A DNA stretch of 64,000 nucleotides from Arthonia radiata. Lineage: Eukaryota; Ascomycota; Arthoniomycetes; Arthoniales; Arthoniaceae. A program made the position numbers and the translations under genes. This document shows positions 1 to 11,691 of this stretch, in pieces. Under the pieces are notes generated by a model, which searched no databases, was not told where the DNA came from, and saw only the letters and a list, made by a program, of their open reading frames with translations. The stretch's first letter is position 1. Each line of letters opens with the position of its first letter. The stretch covers positions 1,298,865 to 1,362,864 of the forward strand of contig PSQN01000003.1 of NCBI GenBank assembly GCA_002989075.1. The letters run 5' to 3'.

Positions 1-1759
1 CTTGTCCTGTCGGAACGTGGATCTGCGTACAGGCTACGTATCTTGCAAAGATACATAAGCTGATTATATAAGATTTGTAGCGTCGTTTGCCTTGACGAGG
101 GTGGGCAAATGAGCCACCACGGCCCCCAACGCTAGCGTCTGCTGAATCGTGCAATTTGACAAAAAGTCTCCTTCCCGGCATTACCGTCAGTGTCTGGAGG
201 GAACGTATATCAACATATCTACAAGAATACGTATGGGTATTATGGCCCTAACTACGTACTTACAGCTGTTCTCTTTTTCCCTAGAATTCACAACGCCTGT
301 TGTATCATACCAAAAAATGGCAAGCAACAGAAATAGAGTTCAAGCTAGCGGTAGGGGCGGCAGAGGAAATTAGGACGACTGAGGTGCTCGTCAACTTTTT
401 TCTGTTCTCTTCTTTGGAGTGAGCAGGAAGAGCAGTGGTTTCTTCGAAGGGTGAGATGCCTTTTTCCCTGAAATCTTGGAACTATCGCACCGTGTTGAAC
501 TAGAAATGGTGGTAGGCATGTCGTTAGCAAGGAGAGAAAGAACCGCATCGCTAGCCTTGAGAACCTCTGGATCGAGCATGTCCAAGCCGTTACGGTGGGC
601 TTCCCAGATACTGCACTGAGGCCACCTCACCATATTGTGGTGAATTGCCGTACCGTATCCCTGCAAACACTGCATCTGATGAAGGCAGCGACGTAGTCTC
701 AAGGACGCTACCTTCTACGCGCAGGAGGTCACGCCTTCGAATCGGGCTCCAGCAGAAGTAATGAACGATACCGTCTTCTAGTAGGCTGTCGTCAATCGCC
801 AAGAGCAGCTTCTTCAGCCTGAGTGCCAAGGCCGCTGACGATGTCAGTAAGCTTTGGGAGTCGGCCGGTGCTCAATCGGGTCCGATGCATTCCTAGTGAT
901 GTCGAGAGATACGCTTTTAGTCAGCGGCAGGAGATGTATAGGGACGGGAGTAGTATTGGACTTGCGAGAGTCCCAAGTGTGCGAGAACGCATATTTGAAA
1001 GGATTCCGGGCGTGTTGGCCCCGGGATCCCAAGGAGGTCAAACGTTCCTTGTCTGATTAATGAACGCTTTCTTGTCGTGGCTGAGTAAGTATTGAAGAAT
1101 GAATACATAAACGGTGAACACTCAGCAAAAGCGGACGCGCGCTCTGCGGAGTCGCGGACCCTGATCGGCATAGGGACTGCGACGTCAAGCCATGGCCAAG
1201 TCAGACTCGGTCTACGTGGAAGACTAGCACTGGATGCTTCTAGATGAGCGGAGTACGAAGTAATCTTTGTAAGGAGGGGCTTCGTATCTCAAGACCTCGA
1301 ACTTCAGCCTGTGCCGACCGAACTCGACTCACTCCGGCGCGGCCACATCGAAGTTTTGTACGACATGCTGCATGTTGTTCATTTTCTCAGTATGCTCAAC
1401 ATACTCTTTCAAGTCATCTCTAATATTGCAGAGGCTGTTAGTCCTCATCACAACACTAAACTTCGTCAGCCGTCCTCACGCCGTACCGCAACACAGCAAT
1501 CAGGGCATTCTCCGCCAAGTCTCCGTCTTCCACTCCAAGACTCACACACACGCATCTGGTACGTTACTGAAGCCCTTTACAGTACTCTCAACCGCCCACA
1601 CGTAAGGCCAAAAAAGTTGACCATCCAAATAATCTTGATTACTGCTATCGAGAGACGACGCAGTGCCGCACTAAGTCTACAAGCATGTCGTCGCCAGAAA
1701 GTTCAGTCTCGACCGAAGAGTGATCCTCTCCCAGTGGACCCATTCCAATCCGTCCGATC
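1..1759. other. gene-poor stretch, no supported gene
   Basis: I find no reading frame on either strand that has a recognisable domain, a sensible start context or a splice-joined continuation. The only structure I can point to is a 41-base segment at 325-365 that is a diverged copy of 2765-2805. The stretch may be decayed repeat or subtelomere-like sequence, but nothing in it proves this. Confidence 0.5.
325..365 (+). repeat. diverged short repeat, copy 1
   Basis: This 41-base stretch aligns without gaps to 2765-2805, with about nine mismatches. Most mismatches are transitions, and this copy usually carries the A or T. A bias of that direction is what repeat-induced point mutation (RIP) leaves in ascomycetes, but the segment is too short for a firm statement. 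Confidence 0.5.
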
Positions 1760-2200
1760 CTATCGCGGCAAGTCAGCGTCGCGAAACCAATGTGTGCCAA
1801 CCCTGGTGTGGTGACGCATCCATCCCCGCGTATCCGCAGGGGCGGACGTGTAGCCGACGACCGTCTGGTTGGTGCCCTCGTCTGTCGTCCTGGGAGCGCC
1901 GTCACGCCCAACGTGGAACAGCCGACCGGCGGCGTGCTCAACTCTTTGAAGTGCAGTGTCTTGACCTCCGGGGTTGTTGCCGTTCTGACGGCCACCTCCG
2001 CCGGAGTCACCGTTCTGGCGGGAGCCAGTGCCGGAACCGTTCTCGGGGAGAGGCTCGCCGAAGGAGTTGACAGACCGGGGTTCGGAGGGATCGACTGGGT
2101 GAGGCATCCTTGGTGAGAAAGACTCGTCGGTGATCTGTGCTGCAAAGGGAGCTTGTAGAGCTTTGCTGGTCAGATTATAAATGAGGAAGTAGGAATACAC
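1760..2200 (-). CDS. possible small hydrophilic protein, unrecognised
   Basis: The frame encodes 146 residues, or about 115 if translation starts at the second Met, at 2108 (MPHPVDPSEPRSVNSF). It has a Gly/Asn/Gln-rich middle with two RQNG units and no transmembrane segment, signal peptide or known domain. I do not recognise it. The overlapping frame on the same strand (1645-2145) is also open, which weakens the case, because open frames can arise here from GC-rich composition. It lies in the gene-poor left end, directly next to the tandem repeat at 2291. A spurious frame is a fair alternative. Confidence 0.25.
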   Translation of the reverse strand: MYSYFLIYNLTSKALQAPFAAQITDESFSPRMPHPVDPSEPRSVNSFGEPLPENGSGTGSRQNGDSGGGGRQNGNNPGGQDTALQRVEHAAGRLFHVGRDGAPRTTDEGTNQTVVGYTSAPADTRGWMRHHTRVGTHWFRDADLPR

Positions 2201-2290
2201 GGAATCATGCTGGGCTCAAGCATCCCAGAGGAGCGCAAAGCTCTTATATATAGTTGTGAGATATGAATATGTTGGGTGCCAGCGTAGCTT

Positions 2291-2444
2291 GGACGCTGGG
2301 CTGATTCTCCGTAGAGACAGCTTTCAACGGTGGGTAACATAGACACTAGGCTGATTTCTCTTAGGGACAGCTTTCAATGGTGCACAACATGGGCGCTGGG
2401 CTGATTTTCCCTAGGCAGAGACAGCTTTCAACGGTGTATCACTA
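2291..2444 (+). repeat. 50-bp tandem repeat, three copies
   Basis: Three head-to-tail units lie at 2291-2340, 2341-2390 and 2391-2444. Each has the skeleton GCTGGGCTGATT..CC..TAG, then AGACAGCTTTCAACGGTG, then a variable tail. Units differ at several positions and the third has a 4-base insertion, so the array is not recent. It lies outside any supported gene. Confidence 0.85.
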
Positions 2445-4339
2445 TGTGTACAAAGGCTATGCTGAAAACAGCCACAGCGCAAGTTATTCGAGCCAGTAAC
2501 GTTGCCAGGACCCCACAGGTAGCTAATCAAACTGTTATATGCTCCCTACCTTATAGAAACGTTGTAAGTATATAAGACTTACAGTATCATGTGCCTTAGC
2601 GAGAGGGAGCAATTCAAAGGCTGCTAGAAGCACAGAGCTACCAGCGTCCCCAACGCCAGTGTATACGTACAGATTTTAGATCAAGCTACGCAGTCACAGT
2701 CTGCCCGCTTCAGCGATAGGTTGAACAGTCTGTTGTCTTGGACTCACGGCTGAAAGATCGCAAACAACAGGAACAGAGTCTACGCTGGCGGTGGGGGCTT
2801 CAGAGTGCTATACGAAGTAGGCATATCCCTTTGCGTGCGGATGACTCCCCGCCCCAAGCGCCAAGACATGTTTTTGCCTGCGGAGTTGCGAGAAGCGGGT
2901 CCGTCCCAGCGTTGGTGTTTGGGGCTGGGAGCCTTCGATGTGCAAACGGATAGAGGTCAGAGCTCCTGAAACCAGCCAAGAGTGTAAGAATGACTATGCC
3001 AAGACTCACCCCTGATAGAAGTGCCAAGACCTCAACACAGCGGCCTTGTATATTATCCGACTCGACTTGGGGCTGGGTCGAAATTTCGAAAGACGTCTGA
3101 GAAAGGTTCCGATACTTTCGCTCAGCTTATTGGCAAGCTTTGATGGTGTGTGATCGCTTTAGAGGCGTAGCTGCCAGGGCTGGCGTGCTGGGTCGGGATG
3201 AAGTCGGCGACAGGCCTGGATAGCGAGCGAATATCTCACGCTCTCTGTAGGCGAGCGGCCTCAAACTTTGAAGACAGCGGATAGAACGCATCAAGGACTG
3301 TTATGAGACCCAACCCGAAGCAATCCAGCAGCATATCAGCAGCCTCATGATCAACCTCCTCATCTCTCGCGGACGCAACAGCGGCAGCAACCACATCGCC
3401 CAATCTCCGTCGCACCAGGCTGTGACGTACACACACTCCTCTATTGAGTTATTCAATGTCATGAGAAAATTTTGAAAGCCATCGGATCAACTTCAAAAAC
3501 TCGGAAATGTTCTCGAGTTTTCAAAATTGCTGGCAGTGCATTCGCAAAAATATGAGAATATTTGCACGTCGTCTGGACTAGCCGAGACTACCGGCGCTCG
3601 ATGCACACGAGTCCGCTGTATAGCGCATGATGCTCTCAAGAGCCTCAATGGGTAAGTGATGAATTGGTAGTGGAAAGAACAAGGCTGTATAGCTTCCTAC
3701 CAACCCAGCGGTGATATCACATCGTTCATTCTTGCTCCAACCCGGCTGAAATTTGCACACCACGCTCCGACATACTCTTGGGTATTACCGCTCGAATTAC
3801 AAAGCTATGGGACAAGGAATGAAAATCGCGGCGTGCCCTCGATTTGTAATAGTTGCGGACAGTGCGCTTGGGGAAAGAATGCAATATTTTGAACGTAATG
3901 AACAAGGGATGAAAATAGATGCGTCGAATGCGCGCTGGTCGCTTGTGGCGTGTCTGAAGTTTTCGAATGTGTACATGAAAGAGCGGAGGAATGGCGGTGG
4001 GTTGAAGAAGCGTGAGAGGGAGTGGTGCCAAGGCCAGCAGCTCGTGCAAAGCCTACAGCGTTTCCGCGAGACCGCTCCTTTGATCGAAAAGAAACCGGCA
4101 TAATATGAAGAATTAACATGACTTTGAACGGAAGGCCGCCATGAAGACCGAAAAGCGTCGAGTGCGAGATAAATTCGGAGGTGAAAGCCGCCCCTCGTGC
4201 CACGCCAACAAGCCCATCCCGGCACCGCAAAGAAGCAAGTCTATCTCTATTGTCCAGGACGTACACCCACAACATCACCATGATCGGTCGATGATCGGAG
4301 GAGACCACCATAATCCGTCCACCCTGAGAGGCTCTCAAC
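2445..4339. other. gene-poor stretch, no supported gene
   Basis: No supported coding region is seen. The stretch holds the second copy of the diverged 41-base repeat (2765-2805). Several overlapping frames at 3.7-4.3 kb on both strands are mutual shadows without domains or splice continuations. Confidence 0.5.
2765..2805 (+). repeat. diverged short repeat, copy 2
   Basis: This is the partner of 325-365. It is the more GC-rich of the two copies. The ungapped match ends abruptly on both sides, so only a fragment of the original repeat unit is visible. Confidence 0.5.
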
Positions 4340-4912
4340 TCAAATCTGCATCCCCTTCAACTGCACCTGTTCACAGCTCACATCAGTCCCTTTATAATAC
4401 AACACCTTCCACCCCAGCACCTGATCCACACTATCCCCATCACAAAGCGTCCACCCCTCATCACCACCAACCGTATACGCCACGTCCCCACCCTCGCCAT
4501 CACAAACCTTCCCCACACTCCCCCCCGTCCACGGATACCCTAACACCACCTGCGCTCCCACCTGCGGTTCGCTGATCAGGAACTGCGCCGCGTCCCCATT
4601 GGGGTTCGTCTGCGTCTTGTGCTCTGTCCCGAACACATAGCCCTCATCGAACGGCGCGTCGGCAGTGTGGAACTCGGTGAATTGACTGCCTGTGAAGGGG
4701 TTGCTGGGGTTGGCGGTGAGGCGCAGGACTTGGCCGAAGGCGGCGGCGAAGGTTGTGGCGAGGGGGTATGCTGTCCCGTTTTGGGCGAGGGCGGTGAGCG
4801 TGAAGGCGGAGGGGAAGGGGCTGCATGTGCTGGAGGGGTTGGTTTGGCGAGATAGCAGGGGAGAGGCGGTGGCGAGGGTGAGGAGGGTGAGGAGCGTGGT
4901 GTGGGTGAGCAT
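4340..4912 (-). CDS. small secreted protein, four cysteines
   Basis: This is a 190-residue protein starting at the Met whose codon ends at 4912. An upstream in-frame Met would add 57 low-complexity residues before an obvious signal peptide, so I prefer this start. Residues 1-17 form a hydrophobic signal sequence (MLTHTTLLTLLTLATAS), followed by a polar mature part with cysteines near residue 30 and three more in the C-terminal third, enough for two disulfide bonds. There is no transmembrane segment or GPI-type tail. The general plan recalls small secreted fungal proteins such as the DUF7907 type, but I cannot confirm a family. It probably acts outside the cell; the role is unknown. Confidence 0.7.
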   Translation of the reverse strand: MLTHTTLLTLLTLATASPLLSRQTNPSSTCSPFPSAFTLTALAQNGTAYPLATTFAAAFGQVLRLTANPSNPFTGSQFTEFHTADAPFDEGYVFGTEHKTQTNPNGDAAQFLISEPQVGAQVVLGYPWTGGSVGKVCDGEGGDVAYTVGGDEGWTLCDGDSVDQVLGWKVLYYKGTDVSCEQVQLKGMQI

Positions 4913-5962
4913 GGTGGCGGTATTGTTGTGGGTGGTGGTGAGTGGTGGGTGGACAGTATGATTATCTGGTGGGTGAGGTGGGTTTGGTGGGTATCGACGT
5001 TGTGGTGTTATGGCTGGGTGAAGGCGAGGTAAGAACCATTTTGGCGCGGCAGGAGCGATCATATTTGTATTCCCGCACCGCAAATGTTGAGATGAGAAGG
5101 ATCACTAAAGCCAGGACATACAGGCATCCATGTCCGCAGTCTGCCGAGATGACACGGCCGCGGAGGGGGCCGCGAGAGGTCAGGTCAGCGTTCTAGAAGA
5201 TTCACCACTGTCAGCAAGCGGTGTGATATGATGATGATAGGCTCTGTCGCATTTGAGAAGAAAACAATAATGATAATACTGATGACCTTGTGACAGGCGA
5301 GCGCAGTGAGCTGACGGCAAGGCGGAGTATATCCGCTCCTGGCAGTCCGAAAAGACGGCGGCGAGCAGATGCAGCTTGCACGGCTTTGGTATTGCTTGCT
5401 CAACTATAGTCTCGGCCCAGTAAACGCGTGTTTTGAGCAAGCAGGCAAACTTCCAAAGTATTGATCAGAAGAAACGAGAATCTGAGATGCGCAACCACGT
5501 GGCGGATTCAGCCCCCAACGTGGCCCAATCTGGCACGGGGAGGACGGATGCGGCTGCCCACGTTGTACAGGTTCGTGCGCTCGCTCCTTGATTGGCTTCA
5601 AATCCATCAGCTCGGTACAGGCGTCTATATATACACGGCCCTGAAAGAAGTCTCGTCATCTCGGGGAACGCTGCGCATCCATCTGGCTGACCAGGATGTA
5701 ACCCTTTTGCAAAGCACGTGCCGTCGCGAGGAAATAGCGCGTCTTCAACGTCGTCAGAGTCACATTCCCAGGCAGAAAACAAGACCTCAACGCGTACGAC
5801 GTTGCACGAATGGGTATGTAGTATTCAAAGGGACTCGTCGCTTCGTAATCGATACGCGTTTGCTTTTTACTCCGCCCGTCTTCCTTGCATACTCTTATGT
5901 GTCGTCGATCCCACTGATATCACGCTTGTTCCCCCTCACCATCACGCCTCGATCACTCGCCC
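4913..5962. other. intergenic, between secreted-protein gene and Zn2Cys6 gene
   Basis: This is the upstream region of the secreted-protein gene and the 3' side of the Zn2Cys6 gene. The plus-strand frame at 5461-6117 is Arg/Ser/Pro-rich, has no domain and runs into the real antisense gene, so I treat it as chance. No RNA gene is seen. Confidence 0.5.
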
Positions 5963-7951
5963 TCACGCCTCAATCCCACCAGCCAGCGCCAGCGCCTGCG
6001 CACTCCCCGTCTCCCTCCCCGCCATCTCCAACCGCCCTTTCAACCAGCGCCGCTGCTCCGAGGGCACGATACCTTCGCAGCGCGCGGGCCACGGCATCCA
6101 CTTCATGCAGACCATGAGGCCCCCTCGGAACCACGCGAGCGGGTCGATGTAGCCTTTTCCGAGCGCTGGGTTGGACTCCCCTAGTGCCTCGCTGCCAAAC
6201 AGCCACGGTATGCTTGCGCAGATGCCATCCGCGGCGGTTTGGATCGCGTAGGTAGACTGCAGCGGTGGGTCGTCGCCGAGGTGGTACGATAGGGACAGAA
6301 TGAGCGAGTGAATGATAATGCGCATGACGTACGCGAAATCGAAGATATCCGCGAGCAGGCGGTCGGGGAAGATGTGGATGGTGCTGTGCCAGACCTCATT
6401 GTCGTAGCCGGAGACGCTGAGGATGGAGGGCCACCACTCCGCGGGCAGCTGGTCGAACCAGGCGTCTAATCGGATGTCGAGATCGCGTAATTGTGAGACG
6501 AGGGTGTTGAGGATGGCGGCGTCGGGGTCGGGTGTGCGACTGCTCGATGAGAGCGTCATGTCTGTGCGGAATCGCACCCAGGAGAGGTCGTAGCCGAGTT
6601 TCATGAGCGCGGTGTTGTGCTGTGTGGGATCGGGTAGGTCGCGGTCGCCGAACCAGACGAAGGTTGTGTCGGAGAGGTCGAGCGGTTCGGAGGGCTCGGC
6701 GTATTCGAGGGATGACATGACCTGTTACTAATCATTAGTATGACTGATTTCTCCGCGGACTGTGCATTAGGTGCGTGAGCGAACAACGCACCAGATGCGT
6801 TCTGAACGCCCGGAATAGTCTCAGCTTGGCGTCGCTTTCGAAATTTCTTGCGCCGCGTCTCCGCAGTATTGCTTTCATGCCGCTGTTGTGGCTTTGATAG
6901 ATCGCTCGGTCGTGTGTGGTTTGACTCAGAGACTGTTTCCGGCTATCAGCATTCATTACCAGTATCATTAAGAGACTCACCGCCGCAAACGCCTGGCTAC
7001 CCACCTCGAACATCTTCAGCACGAGTATCCCGCCTAATGTACCGTCTGATATCGCAGTCTCGTCTTGCGTGAGAGCATGTTGGATCAAATTGATCGCTTT
7101 GCCATACTTCCGTAGTGCGAAAACCTTCTTTAGGTTCGTCAGCATTGGCCTCATGTGGCGTTCCCATCACAGAACTCCTCCGCAAAAGTAAGGAGAAACT
7201 CACCAACTCCGGCTGCCCCCTCAACGTCGCAAGTGCAGCTAGTGCCGGTGCAGCCGTCGCCGCATGTACCGCTTCACTCCGCGGTGCGTTGATATACAGC
7301 TCCCGCACAAACAACATCGGCTTGATCCACAACCGCGGATCGGATGGCATCACGGAATAATCGTGCAGAAATAGCGCGACCGCTTGACACTCCAGCGGGT
7401 AATCCGGGTCGGGGCCAGGGACGGGTAGCGGCTCTTCTTCTTCCTGCTCACGCACCAGATCAGTCCTAGCACGCGCGGAGGCACGATGCGCGCGGCGCGC
7501 TCGGCGTGGTTGGCGGCGACCTACATGTATTGGCGTGTCATCTCGTGAAGATTGGCGGGAAGACTGACTCTGATGGCGACTGAGCTGATGCGAAGGGCCG
7601 GGGGACTCTGTGCGCAAGCTACTGCTGTTTCGAAATGCTAGGACCTGTTGTTCTGGGACGCCCGGGCAATCGCGGCCTGCCTTTTCACAGCGCCGACAGT
7701 ACGGTCGACGTTCGTCGCACTAAATGCTGGTAAGCTTACGATCGGCGGTGGCAAGTGTTTGAGGCTTGAAGTGCGAGTCATGCGAAGATGGGACTCCCGA
7801 GACACAGAGTGGCAGTTTGAGTGCGAGTGTTTTGAGTGAGGTGGCCAAAGTTGGGTGGTGGTGAGTGGTGAATGAGTGCGTATCAACGTACTTTGATCTT
7901 GCGTCGCTTGCAGACGTCGCAACCACCTGATGGCCGGCCAGTATTGACCAT
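5963..7951 (-). CDS. Zn(II)2Cys6 fungal transcription factor
   Basis: Four exons, all joined in phase 0, give about 556 residues: 7951-7892, 7719-7204, 7127-6792 and 6721-5963. Introns are 172, 76 and 70 nt with GT..AG ends and branch-like CTGAC or ACTAAT. The DNA-binding cluster spans the first intron: exon 1 ends CDVCKRRKIK and exon 2 opens CDERRPYCRRCEKAGRDC, giving the perfect C-x2-C-x6-C-x6-C-x2-C-x6-C spacing at residues 11-38. The rest matches the fungal-specific regulatory region (a helical segment around KYGKAINLIQHAL, an H..G..ILRRRG segment, and a conserved C-terminal half rich in Trp). It is a nuclear regulator; its targets are unknown. A short GTGAGT..AG stretch inside exon 3 is left unspliced because the frame stays open and conserved across it. 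Confidence 0.88.
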
Positions 7952-9684
7952 GGCGTGGCAATATGTTTTTTGCTATTGTCGTCGCTGTGGTCACCGTCGT
8001 CGATCTGGGTCGATGTATGTACGGTGAAATATATGGGTCTTCCACTCTTATGTCTGGTCGACTTACTAGGTATATTACTTCAATGGATCTCCAAGCCAAC
8101 TAACGTGAACTCTATGCATCCTTATATGACTGCCTGTCCCTACTCCACGCCCTCCACACGGGCCTGCGGAGAGCGTTGACATTTCGTGTGACGGACAAGC
8201 CGAGCGCAAAGGAGCCGGTGAGCTGTCACCGCGCCTACTGAATATGTCAACCCATTCCAAAGCAACTCGATCACCCAAGGTAAGCTGAAGGATACGGTTC
8301 TAGGCGTAATAATTTTGGGCGGGACTATTGGCTCATTGTTCAGAAGGTAGCCCCTGCGCCTCTAAGTTGATGCGAGCCGTCCCTTCGGGCGAGTGCTTCT
8401 TGGGGAAACGGGCTAGAGACGATTTGGGACGGTAGCCAGAGCTCCGCCAGTGAATTACGTATAAGCTCTGCTTTTACCTTCGGACCGCGTGTCATAGTGA
8501 GTGTGCTTCCATCGTTTCTGCCGCTTCTGCAACATTTCCACTGCAATGATAGGACAAGCCGCGTCCTGTAGACGCGTTGAACAGTATTCAGCGGCGGCGG
8601 CACCGTTATGGAAGACGCTAGCCCCCCGTCTCGGTACCGATGAGTTCGCATGACGAGGGCGGCCACGGATCAGCGAGGTCGAGGAATAGAGTGAAGCTGA
8701 CCATTACGATGTTTGTTACAAATTTTGGGGTTCGCAAGAGAACCAGTCTCATATTCAGCGCCAGGACGACCACGCTGCCCGGGGCTGCACTCTGACTACG
8801 CGCGCCAAGCAGCGGAGCCATCAGCGGAGCCATCGGAGCAGACTAGCCGACATGCCCACCAGGTTATAGGAGGTCTAAAAATACCGAAGCCGTCCGTGCC
8901 CCAATAAGCCCCTAATTCCACGTGTAAACAAGGACAAAACAGTCCTCTTAGATCCCTATTCCTGTTGCCTAGCATAGCATAGCGTAGTGTCTTGGTACTT
9001 ATCATTTTCTAAATCATCTCCGCGGAGCCTTGGTATCGTGTACGAATGAGGTGTCATGAGCCGACCACCGCGACCATCCTCCTCTACGCGCGCGCACCAG
9101 CCGCAGCTCGGAAGACTAACTCACATCATCTCGCATGGACCGGCGCGCTGGTACACGCGCCACGGCAGCTCGTCCTTGCTTATACATAGCTGCCTGCTGA
9201 TGCCTCTTCTTTAGAAATGTTAGCCAGTGGTCAAATTTTAGGCATACGCATTATGCCTGGGAATCTCATAAGTCGCGCACATCCATTCGTAATTGCATTA
9301 CAAAGAGCTACGTAGCTGAAATCCGTCCATCCGACGAAGCGAAGAAGACACTCCGTGCAGGTGCTCTGTCCGGGACCTGTGTCATCATGGTCGATGTTCG
9401 TAAATATCGCTCGTACCCTCTAACGTGAAAGAAGATGCGCCTCCCGTCGTTGAACTCATGAACATCTAAGACATCGCTTTGCAACAACATGCTGAACGCT
9501 GAAAAATGACTCGATGATGCATAAATCGGGACCACTCTGAAACGCCATGCTGGAAAAAAACAATCGTCTGTATGCGCGGGTATGTTATTTCGGTATCATC
9601 GATCCGTTCGATAGCGGATCTCTGGATCGACTGGTGTGTGAAAGGGAGGGACGATACGGTCGGGGAGGTGCGGGATGACCATCC
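7952..9684. other. intergenic, no supported gene
   Basis: This is the upstream region of the Zn2Cys6 gene (7.95-8.3 kb) and the 3' flank of the C2H2 gene. Short frames on both strands are unsupported: none has a domain, and none joins another across plausible splice sites. Confidence 0.5.
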
Positions 9685-11691
9685 TCAGTGATGCGAGATG
9701 GCTTGCTCCTCACTCGTGGCTACAGCGACCAGAGCGTCAAGACGTTGCGTGTCATGGCCTCGCGGAGGCATCACGGTTGGTGACACTTTCTGATGCTCCT
9801 CGACACCGGCCACACTCTGTCGCTCAATACGACCGTCGGAGTGAATAATGGCTGGCCTATAGTCGACGGCAGAAGATGGCGTGTGAACTTCTTCACTGTT
9901 GGCAGAACCATCCGGCGAGGTTCGCACTGCTGGACCTGGCTCGCCTACAGGGAACGAGGTAGGCAAGTCACCGAGGTCAGGTGCCTTGCGAAGGCTAGCA
10001 CGTGGTGTGTGGGGCTGCTGCAGCGCTGGATCAATGACAAGATTGATGTTTGGTTGACTTGAGAAGCTACCTTGTTGAGAATGTGTCGTAGATTGGGCGT
10101 GCGACATGGCGGAAGGATGAGCAAAGGCTTGTTGCTGACTGCCAATACTGCGACGGAGGACAGCACCGTCGCGAGGTGGTGTGTTCTGCAGAAGTTCAAG
10201 CTGGTTCATGTTCTGGTTCATAGAATTCCATGAATTGCGCTTGCTGGAGCCTTCCGTCTCACCAGCTGCAGAGACTGCATCAACATCCATGCTATCACCC
10301 GGGCGTCGACTCGAGCCACCAGAATGAATGGAGCTGCGGTCGAAGCTGTCGATGCCAGGAAGTCTTACCGCCTGTTGCGCTGCCGGCTGCGTAGTCGGGA
10401 CCGATTGAGGATCGTCAGGACGCTGATGGTAGCTCAGGCCACTTGTGGCGGGTCGACTACCAATACTGTGCCGAGTGCTTGGATGCCACGTGCGTCTACG
10501 CCACTCTGCCTCCATGACGTCAAGCGACTGATGTCGCGAATGCTGACCTGCCTCTCGCGGTGGACTGACATGAGCGCCGCCCACGTTGGCGTAGTAAGGT
10601 GTAGAGGAATTCATGATCGGCGACATGAACGGCGGTTGCGGCGCGACGAAGTGATTTTGGTAGGGGTTGACACCTGTAGGTACTGAGAGTCTCCGACTGC
10701 TGTTCTGCCCACCCCAGCCAATGGCGGAGCGAGGCATCATAGAGATCGGCGAGCCCAGAGCCGACGACATCCGAGGGCTGGTGGCCTCGCCAGAGTACAC
10801 TGACATGGGAGTGCTGTAGCCGCTGGGGGAGTAGTTGTAGTACGGCGGAGGAGCAGTCGGGCTGTATGTGTCTACGCTCAGTCCAGGCCTCGGGGTGTTG
10901 GGCTGTGCCATTGCCAATGGTGGATGCCTCCGTCGACCGTCACCCGGGGTCGCGCCGAATTCCGACATGGAACCAATGCTCGAACCTGAAATGTTGCGGC
11001 TGTGACCCCTGCTATGGCTGCCGCTGCTACTCATCGTGGACGCTCGCTGCCTATGGCCAGGAGTCTTCATGCGTTCTGTGCGGACTTGTCGCTGAAACCG
11101 AGTACCGGTAGCCGCAAGCGAATCCACAGGGATGTCCTCGTTCAGGTGTACGGTCTGCGCGTGTTGTCGCAGGTTGTCGAGGCGAGAAAAGCGACGCTGA
11201 CAATGGCATGCAAACGGACGCTCTCCAGTATGCTTTCTGATGTGTCTTGCAAGATGTTCGCTCCGAGTGAAACTCAAGGCGCATGGCGGATAGTCTCTGC
11301 AGTAGAAGCGCTGGCTGCGCTTTTTCTTCTGCGGTGGGTAGGTATCACCAGCGTCCTCCTGATCGGACCCTTCTGCTGGGTCATCGCCCGCTCCTGTATT
11401 ACTCGATGCATGTGTATCGTTGGACTTTAGCGACTGCAGTGATTCTTGACGGCTGAGATCGCCTTGGGTATCGGGTGGCGCCAGACGCATTGTGGTGGAC
11501 GACTCTTGTGGCGATAGTGGCCGCTTCTCGGCAAGGCTGAAGCTATCGCGTGTAGGCGTGGGATCCGCCGGGGTGGCCTGACGTGATCGCTGATGTGCAA
11601 ACTGGGAAATGGAGGGTTCGAAATGGGCCATGGTCGGCGTGCTCATGTCGTCGGGCCGGACAGGACTAGGCTGAGGATGGAGTTCCATCAT
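9685..11691 (-). CDS. C2H2 zinc-finger transcription factor
   Basis: This is a 668-residue nuclear protein with two adjacent C2H2 fingers at about residues 131-182, directly after a basic stretch (KKKRSQ). Finger 1 is C-x5-C-x12-H-x3-H. Finger 2 has only one residue between its cysteines (C-H-C) and then x12-H-x4-H, ending HAQTVH. This pair occurs in a conserved group of fungal C2H2 regulators; I do not assign a name. The remaining three quarters is Ser/Pro/Gln-rich and disordered-looking, as in activation or phosphorylation-rich regions. The 5' region upstream of 11691 has pyrimidine-rich tracts and a possible leader intron (GTGAACC at about 11905 in reverse), so the first Met may not be the only start. 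Confidence 0.85.
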   Translation of the reverse strand: MMELHPQPSPVRPDDMSTPTMAHFEPSISQFAHQRSRQATPADPTPTRDSFSLAEKRPLSPQESSTTMRLAPPDTQGDLSRQESLQSLKSNDTHASSNTGAGDDPAEGSDQEDAGDTYPPQKKKRSQRFYCRDYPPCALSFTRSEHLARHIRKHTGERPFACHCQRRFSRLDNLRQHAQTVHLNEDIPVDSLAATGTRFQRQVRTERMKTPGHRQRASTMSSSGSHSRGHSRNISGSSIGSMSEFGATPGDGRRRHPPLAMAQPNTPRPGLSVDTYSPTAPPPYYNYSPSGYSTPMSVYSGEATSPRMSSALGSPISMMPRSAIGWGGQNSSRRLSVPTGVNPYQNHFVAPQPPFMSPIMNSSTPYYANVGGAHVSPPREAGQHSRHQSLDVMEAEWRRRTWHPSTRHSIGSRPATSGLSYHQRPDDPQSVPTTQPAAQQAVRLPGIDSFDRSSIHSGGSSRRPGDSMDVDAVSAAGETEGSSKRNSWNSMNQNMNQLELLQNTPPRDGAVLRRSIGSQQQAFAHPSAMSHAQSTTHSQQGSFSSQPNINLVIDPALQQPHTPRASLRKAPDLGDLPTSFPVGEPGPAVRTSPDGSANSEEVHTPSSAVDYRPAIIHSDGRIERQSVAGVEEHQKVSPTVMPPRGHDTQRLDALVAVATSEEQAISHH

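Noticed and set aside
5461-6117. 218-residue plus-strand open frame
   Set aside because: Low-complexity Ser/Pro/Arg sequence that runs into the antisense of the Zn2Cys6 gene.
7000-7040. Additional short intron in the Zn2Cys6 gene (GTGAGT..ATAG, 38 nt)
   Set aside because: Removing it would shift the frame, whereas the unspliced frame continues into conserved family sequence.
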